A stretch of 14,081 nt of DNA from Verrucomicrobiales bacterium (lineage in GTDB: Bacteria > Verrucomicrobiota > Verrucomicrobiia > Verrucomicrobiales > DEV007). Each line of letters opens with the position of its first letter. The first letter of the stretch is position 1. Positions 7,014 through 13,908 of this stretch are shown here, one piece after another. The notes under the pieces were generated by a model. The model saw only the letters and a list, made by a program, of their open reading frames with translations. It did not search any database and was not told the origin of the DNA. Location of the stretch: the NCBI GenBank assembly GCA_017991025.1, contig JAGNMT010000043.1:1-14081 (forward strand), read 5' to 3'. The translations under genes and the position numbers were made by a program.

Positions 7014-8162
7014 ATGAAAAAATCAGGATTCGGCTGCCTCGTTGCCATCGCCCTCTTTGTTGCGTTTCTCATCGCCAACGGTGCTTTCTACACCGTTCAG
7101 GAAACCGATCAGGTCATCGTGACCCAGTTTGGCAAACTTGTTGGCGAACCGGTCACTGAGCCGGGACTTAAGTTCAAGATTCCCTTTCTTCAGAAGGTGA
7201 ACTCTTTTGACCGCCGCATCCTCGAATGGGATGGACGTGTTACGGAGATGCCGACGAAGGATAAGACCTACATCATCGTTGACACCTACGCCCGTTGGAT
7301 GATCGTCGATCCCTTGCGTTTCTTCGAGAAGCTCCGTGATGAACGCAGTGCTCTCTCGCGACTCGATGACATCCTCGGATCGGAAACCCGGAACGCGGTC
7401 GCGAAGCATGAGCTCATTGAGATCATTCGCACGACAAAAGAGCGCACCGTGCAGGTCGACAAGGACCTCGCCGAGGCGGACAAGACCGGGACCATTGGAA
7501 AACTCATCCCCATCCGGAAAGGCAGGGTCGCTCTTGAAAAGGAAATCTACGATACCGCGAAATTGAAGCTGGCCGAGTTCGGTATCGAGTTGCTCGATAT
7601 TCGTTTTAAACGGATCAACTACAATGACGGCGTGCAGGAGCGCATCTACGAACGCATGGTTTCCGAGCGCCAGCAGATCGCGGAAAAATTCCGTTCAGAG
7701 GGAGCCGGGGAAGCGGCCAAGATCCTCGGGGACATGGAAAAGGAACTTCGCGAGATCGAATCCGAAGCCTACAAGATCGTCGAAACGACGAAGGGTGAGG
7801 CCGATGCGACCGCGACCGAGATCTACGCGAAGGCGTTCAACATTTCTCCCGAGGCAGCAGAGTTTTACGAGTTCGTCCGCACCATGGATCTTTACCGGGC
7901 CACTCTCGGTGGCGGCACCGTGGTCCTCTCGACCGACAGTGATCTGTTTAAATACCTGAAGGCCGTCAAACCGGTCGGACCAAGCAGCTCGGCTGATGTG
8001 GTGGGAGAAGTCCTGCCTCTTCCGAAGACCGTCAAAGCGCCTGCGGCAGCGCCTGCGGCAGCACCTGTTGCAGCACCTGCGGCAGTACCTGCGGCAGCAC
8101 CTGTTGCTCCTCGTCAGCCCGTTCCCGCTCTGGTGCAGCCAACGGCACAACCACAGCAATAG
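7014..8162 (+). CDS. hflC: HflC, SPFH/prohibitin-family modulator of FtsH
   Basis: 382 aa. A membrane helix at ~8-27 is followed by the SPFH domain (~28-200: FYTVQETDQVIVTQFGK, TEPGLKFKIPF, FDRRILEWDGR and, near the end, IRFKRINYNDGVQERIYERM) and the helical segment with FRSEGAGEAAKI (~227-237), the HflC signature. Residues 277-300 (NISPEAAEFYEFVRTMDLYRA) match the usual C-terminal part. HflC normally stops soon after the LSTDSDLFKYL region. Here ~65 further residues follow, rich in Ala, Pro, Val and Gln, including an APAA-type repeat at 342-365. The family forms the HflK/HflC ring around FtsH. The gene is 34 bp after hflK, almost surely in one operon, with no clear Shine-Dalgarno. Confidence 0.93.
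   Translation: MKKSGFGCLVAIALFVAFLIANGAFYTVQETDQVIVTQFGKLVGEPVTEPGLKFKIPFLQKVNSFDRRILEWDGRVTEMPTKDKTYIIVDTYARWMIVDPLRFFEKLRDERSALSRLDDILGSETRNAVAKHELIEIIRTTKERTVQVDKDLAEADKTGTIGKLIPIRKGRVALEKEIYDTAKLKLAEFGIELLDIRFKRINYNDGVQERIYERMVSERQQIAEKFRSEGAGEAAKILGDMEKELREIESEAYKIVETTKGEADATATEIYAKAFNISPEAAEFYEFVRTMDLYRATLGGGTVVLSTDSDLFKYLKAVKPVGPSSSADVVGEVLPLPKTVKAPAAAPAAAPVAAPAAVPAAAPVAPRQPVPALVQPTAQPQQ
8037..8108 (+). repeat. Six copies of a 12-bp repeat inside hflC
   Basis: Six units close to GCACCTGCGGCA run without gaps from 8037 to 8108. Units 1 and 2 are identical. Units 3 and 6 carry CCTGTTGC in place of CCTGCGGC. The repeat stays in frame and encodes an Ala/Pro tail (residues 342-365). Copy number could vary between strains without breaking the frame, because the unit is 12 bp. 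Confidence 0.9.
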
Positions 8163-8276
8163 ACGGCCCGCATCCCGACGATTCACGGCATCCTTGGCGG
8201 GAGCCCGAGTGGGCCCATTGGCAGCCCCAGGCGACCCTCACATGCCCATAATTGCGCTCTATTCACGTTTCTAGGC
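8163..8276. other. Convergent spacer between hflC and the LysR gene
   Basis: 114 bp between the convergent stop codons. It contains GC-rich text with a small TGGGCCCA palindrome, but no stem followed by a T-run on either strand, and no reading frame worth calling. I see nothing definite in it. Confidence 0.5.
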
Positions 8277-9167
8277 TCAGCCATTTCCGTCCTCTTTAGA
8301 GGCGCGACTCGTCAGTAACTTCCGAAAAACGGTCGCACTGGGCGATGCCGTGTGCCTTGATCGACTCAGCAACGCCACCTGTCGTTTTACCGGATTGTCG
8401 CACAGGTGCAGGACGGCACATTCTGCGGTCGGTTGTCGGGTGGCGAGTTGGGGAAGGATGGCGATCCCAAGTCCCGCAGCGACGAGTGACCGAATCGTCT
8501 CCAATTCACCACTCTCGCAAGCGATGCGCGGCTCGAAACCCGCCGCACGGCAGGCCGTCAGCGCCGTGTCACGGGCGCGGCCTTTGTAGAGGATGAACGG
8601 TTCATCCGCCAGATTGGCGAGACTGATGGCCTTTTGCTTAGCTACAGGATTAGACTTGGCAACGAGTGCCACAAAAGGCTCCGTGAAAAGCGGGCGCTCC
8701 TCAAAGCTGCCGCTGGTGGCAGGTAGTTGCACGATGCCGAACTCTACTCGTCCGCTCTCGACCCACTGTGCGACGGCTTCCGACGTGCCTTCAAAAAGCG
8801 CGAGCTCAACCAGCGGATACCGTTTGCGAAACGACGCGATCACAGCAGGAAGTAGGCAAGCACTCACTGAAGGGATGGCTCCAATCGTGAGCCGCCCGCC
8901 ACGCAGGCCGATGAGATCATGTACGGCCCGCTTCGCCGCATCCGCACGTTCCAGCAAAGCCTCGGCGTGTTGGCGTAGCGTTTCGCCGGCTGCGGTGAGC
9001 ACTGTCTCCCGTCGGCCGCGATTGAAGAGTGGTGTGCCAAGTTCGGCTTCGAGGTTGCGGATCTGCGCACTCAGCGCCGCCTGCGCCAGGTGCAGATGCG
9101 CCGCCGCACGTGTGAAGTTGCGCTGGCGAGCGGCTTCGAGGAAGTATTCGAGTTGGTAGAGTTCCAT
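8277..9167 (-). CDS. LysR family transcriptional regulator
   Basis: 296 aa, the normal length. The winged helix-turn-helix covers residues 1-60: MELYQLEYFLEAARQRNFTR opens it, and the recognition region AHLHLAQAALSAQIRNLEAELG continues to ~44, followed by PLFNR and LTAAG. The effector domain spans ~90-290, with RLTIGAIPSV at 92-101 and VAAGLGIAILP at 229-239. LysR proteins usually act as tetramers and switch a divergent target gene in response to a small molecule. Here the divergent neighbour is the isomerase-like gene starting at 9282, so that gene and the regulator itself are the likely targets. The ligand is not predictable from sequence. The ATG at 9167 gives the canonical N-terminus; no Shine-Dalgarno is seen. 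Confidence 0.95.
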   Translation of the reverse strand: MELYQLEYFLEAARQRNFTRAAAHLHLAQAALSAQIRNLEAELGTPLFNRGRRETVLTAAGETLRQHAEALLERADAAKRAVHDLIGLRGGRLTIGAIPSVSACLLPAVIASFRKRYPLVELALFEGTSEAVAQWVESGRVEFGIVQLPATSGSFEERPLFTEPFVALVAKSNPVAKQKAISLANLADEPFILYKGRARDTALTACRAAGFEPRIACESGELETIRSLVAAGLGIAILPQLATRQPTAECAVLHLCDNPVKRQVALLSRSRHTASPSATVFRKLLTSRASKEDGNG

Positions 9168-9281
9168 CGTTATGAAGGAAGTGGATTTAATTTTAGCCTA
9201 ATCAGCCATAGCTTTTCCCATCCATAATGATCGGAAACAACTGATTTACCAGCGATAAGAATCAATCACATATTGTCACCC
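9168..9281. promoter_or_regulatory. Divergent regulatory region between lysR-type gene and isomerase gene
   Basis: 114 bp, noticeably AT-rich compared with both flanking genes, between two divergent starts. It holds AATCAG (9200-9205) and CTGATT (9241-9246), a 6-bp inverted repeat 35 bp apart, and a CATAAT -10-like box for the plus strand at 9224-9229. A LysR operator (T-N11-A type) is expected here by analogy, but no single site stands out. Confidence 0.45.
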
Positions 9282-10100
9282 ATGAGCCGACTTTGCGTCC
9301 ATACCGTCACCACCAAGCCTCTGAACCTCGACCAATGCCTGATGGAGTTCCCGAAGCGTGGCATCAGTGGCATCACGATCTGGCGTCAGGCACTGGAAGG
9401 GCGAGATCTCGCCACGGTGAAGCGCCAGACAGCGGACTCAGGCATGGATGTCGTCAGCCTGTGTCGGGGTGGCTTCTTCCCATCAAGCACAGTTGCGGGC
9501 AGGCAGGCAGCCATTGATGATAATCTCCTCGCCATCGAGCAGGCACAGGCAATTGGCGCTCCGCTCATCGTTTTAGTCTGCGGCGCTGTCCCTGGTCAAA
9601 GCTTGGTCGAATCGCGAAAACAAATCGCAGATGGCCTCGCTGCTGTTTTGCCAGCTGCCGAACAGGCAGGCGTGAAGCTCGCCATTGAGCCTCTGCACCC
9701 GATGTATGCCGATGATCGAAGTGCCGTCAACACCATGCGGCAGTCACACGAGATTTGTGATGCCCTCGGCTCACCGAAAATGCTCGGTATCGCCGTCGAT
9801 GTCTATCACGTCTGGTGGGACCCCGAGTTGAAAGAGCAGATCGACCTCGCTGGCCGCACCGGTCGCCTCCACGCCTTCCATATCTGCGATTGGAAAACGC
9901 CTACGACCGATCTTCTCAACGACCGCGGCCTCATGGGTGAAGGCTGCATCAACATCCGCGAAATCAGCGGCTGGGTGGACGCCACCGGCTTCACCGGCCA
10001 CCGCGAGGTGGAGATCTTCTCCAACAAGTGGTGGAGTACTGATCAGAATCTTTTCCTCGACCAAATCGCCTCCAGCTACGCGAAGCTCTACGCAGAATAG
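9282..10100 (+). CDS. Sugar phosphate isomerase/epimerase-like TIM-barrel protein
   Basis: 272 aa, the size of the xylose-isomerase-like TIM-barrel (AP endonuclease 2) superfamily that includes hydroxypyruvate isomerase, IolE and tagatose epimerases. Visible landmarks are GISGITIWRQAL (27-38), VKLAIEPLHP with E136 (131-140), AVDVYHVWWD with D173 and H176 (171-180), RLHAFHICDW with H200 (195-204), GEGCINI (219-225) and HREVEIFS with E244 (240-247). E136, D173, H200 and E244 fit the four-residue metal site of this family. The substrate cannot be told. The ATG at 9282 is taken as start, although an in-frame TTG at 9273 exists; neither has a good ribosome site. It is divergently paired with the LysR gene, so it is likely an inducible catabolic enzyme. 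Confidence 0.88.
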   Translation: MSRLCVHTVTTKPLNLDQCLMEFPKRGISGITIWRQALEGRDLATVKRQTADSGMDVVSLCRGGFFPSSTVAGRQAAIDDNLLAIEQAQAIGAPLIVLVCGAVPGQSLVESRKQIADGLAAVLPAAEQAGVKLAIEPLHPMYADDRSAVNTMRQSHEICDALGSPKMLGIAVDVYHVWWDPELKEQIDLAGRTGRLHAFHICDWKTPTTDLLNDRGLMGEGCINIREISGWVDATGFTGHREVEIFSNKWWSTDQNLFLDQIASSYAKLYAE

Positions 10101-10136
10101 CGAATTCAAAGGCGCTAAACAGAATCCCTTTTCAAA

Positions 10137-12083
10137 TCAACGTTCCCGGCGTCCACGATCATAGCTGTCCCGGTTCGATGGCTTTCCGCCTCCCCCGCCG
10201 CCACGTGGTCGATCATCACGACGGCCACCGCCACCGAAGCCTCCCGGCTTTTCGGATCTGGGGCGATCACTATCACGTCTTCCACCGCCTCCGTAGCCAC
10301 CACCGCCGCCACCGTAGCTGCCACGGGGAGCACCACCTTCAGGGCGACCACGATCATAATCGAGCTTGAAAGTCTGACCGCGGAGTTGGGCGCGGCTCGC
10401 TTGCTCAATCGCGTGAGCGGCTTCACCCTCGGCGACTTCGACGAGACTGAAGTTAGGGAAAAGGTGAATCCGGCCCACGGTGCCACTTTCGAGGTGGCAC
10501 TCGTTGTGGAGCATACCGACGATATCGCCCGGGCTGACGCGATGGTTTTTGCCGAGGCTGAGAAAGAGTTTCACCATGCCGGCCTCCGCCGCATCTTCGC
10601 GCTGAGGGCGCGGTTTGAAATCGCGGTCCCGGCGATCGCCACCCTGATCTCTCCGTTCGCCACCCTGCTGCTGGGATTCGCGCGGTTCTCCGCGATCACC
10701 GCGTGCCTCGGGTCTGCGTTCGCGTCTGTCATTCGGCGTTTCCTGCCGGTCCTCGGCGATCTCTTCGCCCTCACGTCCGGTTGATTCCCGCATCAGGGTC
10801 ATGAGCACTCCGGCGATCTGCTCCCACTCATGCCCTTGATCCCGCAGGGACTGCAGCGCGGCGATCGCTTTGTCGAAATTGCCTTCCTTAATACGCTCCG
10901 AAACCGTCTCGATCAGTTGCTCGGCCAGGCGGCTCTCGACGGCCTCGGCAGAGGGAATTTCCGCACGGACGATGGCTTGACGGGTGTAACGTTCAATCGT
11001 CTTGATGCGGTAGATGTCCCGGCCATGGATAAACGAGATCGCCTTGCCGGATCGTCCCGCACGGCCCGTCCTGCCGACCCGGTGAACGTAGTCCTCGGGA
11101 TCCTGAGGCAGTTCGTAGTTAAAGACGATATCGACATCGTTCACGTCGATTCCTCTCGCGGCGACATCGGTCGCGACGAGGATCTCGACAGTTCCCTCGC
11201 GGAAAAGCCGCAGGACGCGTTCGCGCATGGTCTGGGCGATGTCCCCGTGAAGCCGGTCGGCGGAGTAGCCCCGTGCGAGCAATTCCTCGGTGCACTCATC
11301 AACAGCCCGCTTCGTGTTACAGAAAATAATCGTCAGGCGGGGTTGCTCCAGATCAATAATTCGGGAGATCAGCTCAATTCGGGAACGTTGGCGCGCCTCA
11401 TAGCAAAATTGCTCAATCGTATCAACGGTGAGGCTTTCCCGCTCGATTTCGACCAGTTGGGGCTCTTTGCCGTAGCGTTTGATAATGCGACTCACCGCAG
11501 GATTCATCGTCGCCGAGAAAAACATCGTCTGGCGATCTTCGGGAAGCGCCCGGAGGATGTTCTCCATCTCATCAGCGAAGCCCATGTCGAGCATACGATC
11601 CGCCTCGTCGAGGACCGTAATTTTTACCGAGGAAAGATCGAGGGTGCCGCGTTCGACGTGGTCTATGAGGCGTCCCGGGGTGCCTACAATGACCTGCGTC
11701 CCCTGGCGCAAGGCCCGAATCTGGCGATCAATGGGAGCTCCACCATAAATCGCGATGGCGCGGAGCCTCGGTAGTTTGGCACCGAGGCGCTGGAGCTCGG
11801 CGCAGACCTGAACCGCCAGTTCCCGTGTCGGGCAAATCACGAGCATCTGCGGCGTCGGGTTGTCCCAGTCGATCCGGGCGAGGCCGGCCAGTCCAAACGC
11901 GGCCGTTTTTCCAGAACCTGTTTCGGACAGTCCGATGATATCGCTACCTGCGAGCGCCAGGGGAATGGCCGCCACCTGAATATGAGAGGGCTCCTCGTAA
12001 CCGAGCTGTTCGACAGCGGCAACAAGTGCCTCGGGAAGACCGAGTTGGGAAAAGGTAGGATGGTTCACAGTTGAGACGGGCAA
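10137..12083 (-). CDS. DEAD-box ATP-dependent RNA helicase with DbpA-type RNA-binding domain
   Basis: 648 aa. All helicase motifs are present: Q motif (F11, Q36), motif I ETGSGKT (54-60), PTRELA (85-90), GG (114-115), TPGR (135-138), DEAD (159-162), SAT (190-192), IIFCNT (252-257), TDVAARGID (305-313) and HRVGRTGRAG (334-343). A ~60-residue helical segment follows (~376-435), then an Arg/Asp/Glu-rich linker (~436-500), a DbpA-like RNA-binding domain (~502-575: MVKLFLSLGKN, GRIHLF) and a Gly/Arg/Asp tail (~578-648) like eukaryotic RGG boxes. The architecture resembles CsdA/DeaD, which unwinds RNA in ribosome assembly, RNA decay and cold growth. The start is uncertain: TTG at 12083 and GTG at 12068 are both possible, with no in-frame ATG nearby and no strong Shine-Dalgarno. 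Confidence 0.95.
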   Translation of the reverse strand: MPVSTVNHPTFSQLGLPEALVAAVEQLGYEEPSHIQVAAIPLALAGSDIIGLSETGSGKTAAFGLAGLARIDWDNPTPQMLVICPTRELAVQVCAELQRLGAKLPRLRAIAIYGGAPIDRQIRALRQGTQVIVGTPGRLIDHVERGTLDLSSVKITVLDEADRMLDMGFADEMENILRALPEDRQTMFFSATMNPAVSRIIKRYGKEPQLVEIERESLTVDTIEQFCYEARQRSRIELISRIIDLEQPRLTIIFCNTKRAVDECTEELLARGYSADRLHGDIAQTMRERVLRLFREGTVEILVATDVAARGIDVNDVDIVFNYELPQDPEDYVHRVGRTGRAGRSGKAISFIHGRDIYRIKTIERYTRQAIVRAEIPSAEAVESRLAEQLIETVSERIKEGNFDKAIAALQSLRDQGHEWEQIAGVLMTLMRESTGREGEEIAEDRQETPNDRRERRPEARGDRGEPRESQQQGGERRDQGGDRRDRDFKPRPQREDAAEAGMVKLFLSLGKNHRVSPGDIVGMLHNECHLESGTVGRIHLFPNFSLVEVAEGEAAHAIEQASRAQLRGQTFKLDYDRGRPEGGAPRGSYGGGGGGYGGGGRRDSDRPRSEKPGGFGGGGRRDDRPRGGGGGGKPSNRDSYDRGRRER

Positions 12084-12188
12084 GATATGACCCCGCCGCA
12101 GGAAAAATACACACGGGAGCGGGGTGACTGGCAGAATACGCCTGAATCCCCAAAGAGAAAGCGGAACCTTCTCCTCGCCCTCCCCGCT

Positions 12189-12716
12189 TCAATTTGCTTC
12201 TCTCAGCCGCGGTGAATCAAAACGGTTCGTCGGTGAACTCAGGACATTTGCCTGCGATCTTGGCCCGCTCGTCTGGTGACGGGTCTTAATAAGGGTTGCG
12301 ATCTCCCGACGAAGCAGCCCTATGTCAAAGGGCTTCGTCATAAAAAGATCAACCCCCGCCGCAAGGGCTTCGCGGCGCATTCCCTCATCGGCGTTCCCCG
12401 AAGCAGCGATAATCGGCACCCGGGCGGCGGCCACTTCGAGATAACGAACCTGTTCAACCAAAGAAATCCCGTCCATGCCGGGCATTTCGATATCCGTGAC
12501 GATGAGATCCGGACTTAGGCTCTGACTGCAAAGCATATCCAGAGCTTCAACCCCGTTAGTCGCTTCGAGCACGGCATATCCGGCTCCTTTCAGGACTTTA
12601 CTGAGAAGGACGCGATTCGCCAGCATATCGTCAATCACCAGAATGGTGAAGCAGTTTGCCGGCGGCACCATCGCCGGAATGGCATGGTGAGGTTGAGGGG
12701 TCGTCCGAGAGTTCAT
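12189..12716 (-). CDS. Single-domain response regulator (CheY-like receiver)
   Basis: 175 aa. A receiver domain fills ~23-145: acidic pair D29/D30 (ILVIDD), phospho-acceptor D75 in IVTDIEMPGMDG, switch Ser106 (IIAASG) and Lys128 in FMTKPF. There is no DNA-binding or enzymatic output domain, only a ~30-residue polar C-terminal tail (Ser/Arg/Asn) and a ~20-residue N-terminal lead. It should work by protein-protein contact after phosphorylation by a histidine kinase encoded elsewhere. The start ATG at 12716 is the first Met; Met16 at 12671 is an alternative, and neither has a strong ribosome site. The DEAD-box gene follows 105 bp downstream on the same strand. Confidence 0.92.
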   Translation of the reverse strand: MNSRTTPQPHHAIPAMVPPANCFTILVIDDMLANRVLLSKVLKGAGYAVLEATNGVEALDMLCSQSLSPDLIVTDIEMPGMDGISLVEQVRYLEVAAARVPIIAASGNADEGMRREALAAGVDLFMTKPFDIGLLRREIATLIKTRHQTSGPRSQANVLSSPTNRFDSPRLREAN

Positions 12717-12761
12717 AACTTTACCGAGTAGTTAAGGATTACAAGTCTTTAACGTATCAGT

Positions 12762-12791
12762 ATTACTTTGAACATCATTGTTCAAAGTAAT
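12762..12791. repeat. Perfect 13-bp inverted repeat upstream of the response regulator
   Basis: ATTACTTTGAACA (12762-12774) and its exact reverse complement TGTTCAAAGTAAT (12779-12791) flank a 4-base loop TCAT. On the plus strand the stem is followed by TTTTT (12791-12795), but no plus-strand gene ends here. On the minus strand it lies 46-75 bp upstream of the response-regulator ATG, overlapping the likely promoter zone. Possible roles are a repressor or activator operator, or a terminator for a plus-strand (antisense) RNA. Confidence 0.85.
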
Positions 12792-12887
12792 TTTTCGCAA
12801 ATTGAAGAAAAATCGGCGGAGGTCCGGCAGCGAAGAAATCGAACGAGCCCGGTCCCCCGCTTACCGTGCCGAAATCCTTTCTCCCAA

Positions 12888-12919
12888 TGCCGGGGGCACT
12901 CCATTCTGTGCCCCGGGCA
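12888..12919 (-). terminator. GC-rich hairpin downstream of the secreted-protein gene
   Basis: TGCCGGGGGCAC (12888-12899) and GTGCCCCGGGCA (12908-12919) pair over 12 bp with one mismatch and an 8-nt loop, ~95 bp downstream of the stop at 13015. There is no T-run after it on the minus strand, so it may protect the RNA 3' end or be an imperfect terminator rather than a classical one. Confidence 0.35.
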
Positions 12920-12955
12920 AAGCCCCATCCTTCCGGCTGTTCGGCGCGTATCCGT

Positions 12956-12972
12956 CCGCCCGGACCGGGCGG
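12956..12972. terminator. Short perfect GC hairpin near the secreted-protein stop codon
   Basis: CCGCCCG-GAC-CGGGCGG is a perfect 7-bp stem with a 3-nt loop, 42 bp downstream of the stop at 13015. No U-tract follows on either strand. It may be part of the transcript end together with the larger hairpin at 12888-12919. Confidence 0.3.
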
Positions 12973-13014
12973 CAGGCATCACCATCCGGATTGCCACCAG
13001 TGAAAGATCAGCCG

Positions 13015-13908
13015 TCAGTAACTTGGAAGACCCGGAGGGCGCTCCGAAAGGCGATGGAACTCGACCTGCTCATAGGGAGTTTTTACCTCCTCTTCGGTCA
13101 CGCCACCCGTAAGTGTCACCTCGCCATAACTGCTGGTTTTCAGTTCGGGCCGACTGGAGCCCTTTTCAAAAAGCTTTTGCTGTTTGACGGGCTCACCGTC
13201 GATGTTGATGACCGTGTATTTGTATTCCTGCGGTCCCGTCATATGAAGAACGTGAAGTTGATTCTGCTGGTCGATCGCATGGGTCGGAGGGCGCAACGCC
13301 ATATAATCACCGATGGGATAGGTGCGGTAAACGGTCCCCGAATCGCTTCCCTTGAGCCGGAAGTAGAGCGCTTTCGAACGGGCTCCGTGGTAGTAAGTCA
13401 TCAATGAATACTCCCGATAAGTTCCCGCCTCGGGATGCCCCTGGGGAACCCCGACAATCTGACTCCACATGGGCTGCCCGTCGGTAACCTGAACGGTGAC
13501 TACCTTCGTCTGAAAGACCCGGTTGATCTGGGGGAAGGTGACACTTGCCTTAATCCTGTAAGTGCCGATGCTGGACATAGAGTAACGCTTGTTGATCATC
13601 ACCTTGTGCTTGTATGTCTGTCCGGCAGTAAGGACAATGGGGCGTTCACTAATCACGTTCTGGCTCGGCGTGATAAGATTACCCCCTCCGTCGGTAACGG
13701 TGAAATCGAGCCAACTTAGGCCACCGGAGTCGCCAAAAATGAGATCCTGTCCTGCACGATTGACGATAATGAGTTCGCCGGTGATGGGCTCGTCGGCGAG
13801 GTAAAGAGTCCGGTCGAGTTTCAGATCCACGGTGATCTGGGCAGACCCCAGCCGGGGGAACGAAATGGCGATCAAAATAAGAACGGAGAAGGCTAAAAGT
13901 CGTCTCAT
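13015..13908 (-). CDS. Secreted protein of unknown function with a probable Ig-like N-terminal domain
   Basis: 297 aa. Residues 1-23 are a signal peptide (two Arg, then LLAFSVLILIAISF, with likely cleavage GSA|Q). Residues ~25-142 alternate polar and hydrophobic as in a beta-sandwich: TLYLADEPITGELIIVNRAG, an aromatic SWLDFTV, PIVLTAGQTYKHKV and GTYRIKASV. This reads like an intracellular-inhibitor or Ig-like fold that modifies a partner. The second half (~146-285) contains REYSLMTYYHG, LYFRLKGSDSGTVYRTYPIG and HAIDQQNQLHVLHMTGPQEY, again beta-rich, but I recognise no named family or catalytic motif. The ATG at 13908 has AGGA 3 nt upstream, a weak site. The location is periplasmic or surface by signal peptide. 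No neighbour suggests a role. Confidence 0.8.
   Translation of the reverse strand: MRRLLAFSVLILIAISFPRLGSAQITVDLKLDRTLYLADEPITGELIIVNRAGQDLIFGDSGGLSWLDFTVTDGGGNLITPSQNVISERPIVLTAGQTYKHKVMINKRYSMSSIGTYRIKASVTFPQINRVFQTKVVTVQVTDGQPMWSQIVGVPQGHPEAGTYREYSLMTYYHGARSKALYFRLKGSDSGTVYRTYPIGDYMALRPPTHAIDQQNQLHVLHMTGPQEYKYTVINIDGEPVKQQKLFEKGSSRPELKTSSYGEVTLTGGVTEEEVKTPYEQVEFHRLSERPPGLPSY

Larger units (their letters stand above)
12717..13014. other. 298-bp intergenic region between response regulator and secreted-protein gene
   Basis: Two halves differ in composition. The AT-rich half 12717-12830 holds the palindrome and presumably the response-regulator promoter. The GC-rich half 12831-13014 holds two GC-rich hairpins that may mark the 3' end of the upstream gene. 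No protein-like frame is present on either strand apart from an open frame on the plus strand that runs on antisense to the next gene. Confidence 0.6.

Noticed and set aside
8037..8108. CRISPR-like array
   Set aside because: Units are 12 bp with no spacers and encode an in-frame Ala/Pro tail; it is a coding minisatellite.
8163..8276. Bidirectional terminator between hflC and the LysR gene
   Set aside because: Only a small TGGGCCCA palindrome is seen; no long stem or T-run.
8593..9159. 188-codon plus-strand open frame
   Set aside because: Antisense to the LysR gene; Ser/Arg/Ala-rich shadow composition.
10830..11774. 314-codon plus-strand open frame
   Set aside because: It is antisense to the DEAD-box core, which has every helicase motif; no recognisable domain in the shadow.
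12778..13407. 209-codon plus-strand open frame starting in the palindrome
   Set aside because: Basic, Arg/Pro-rich start and mostly antisense to the secreted-protein gene; no ribosome site or domain.
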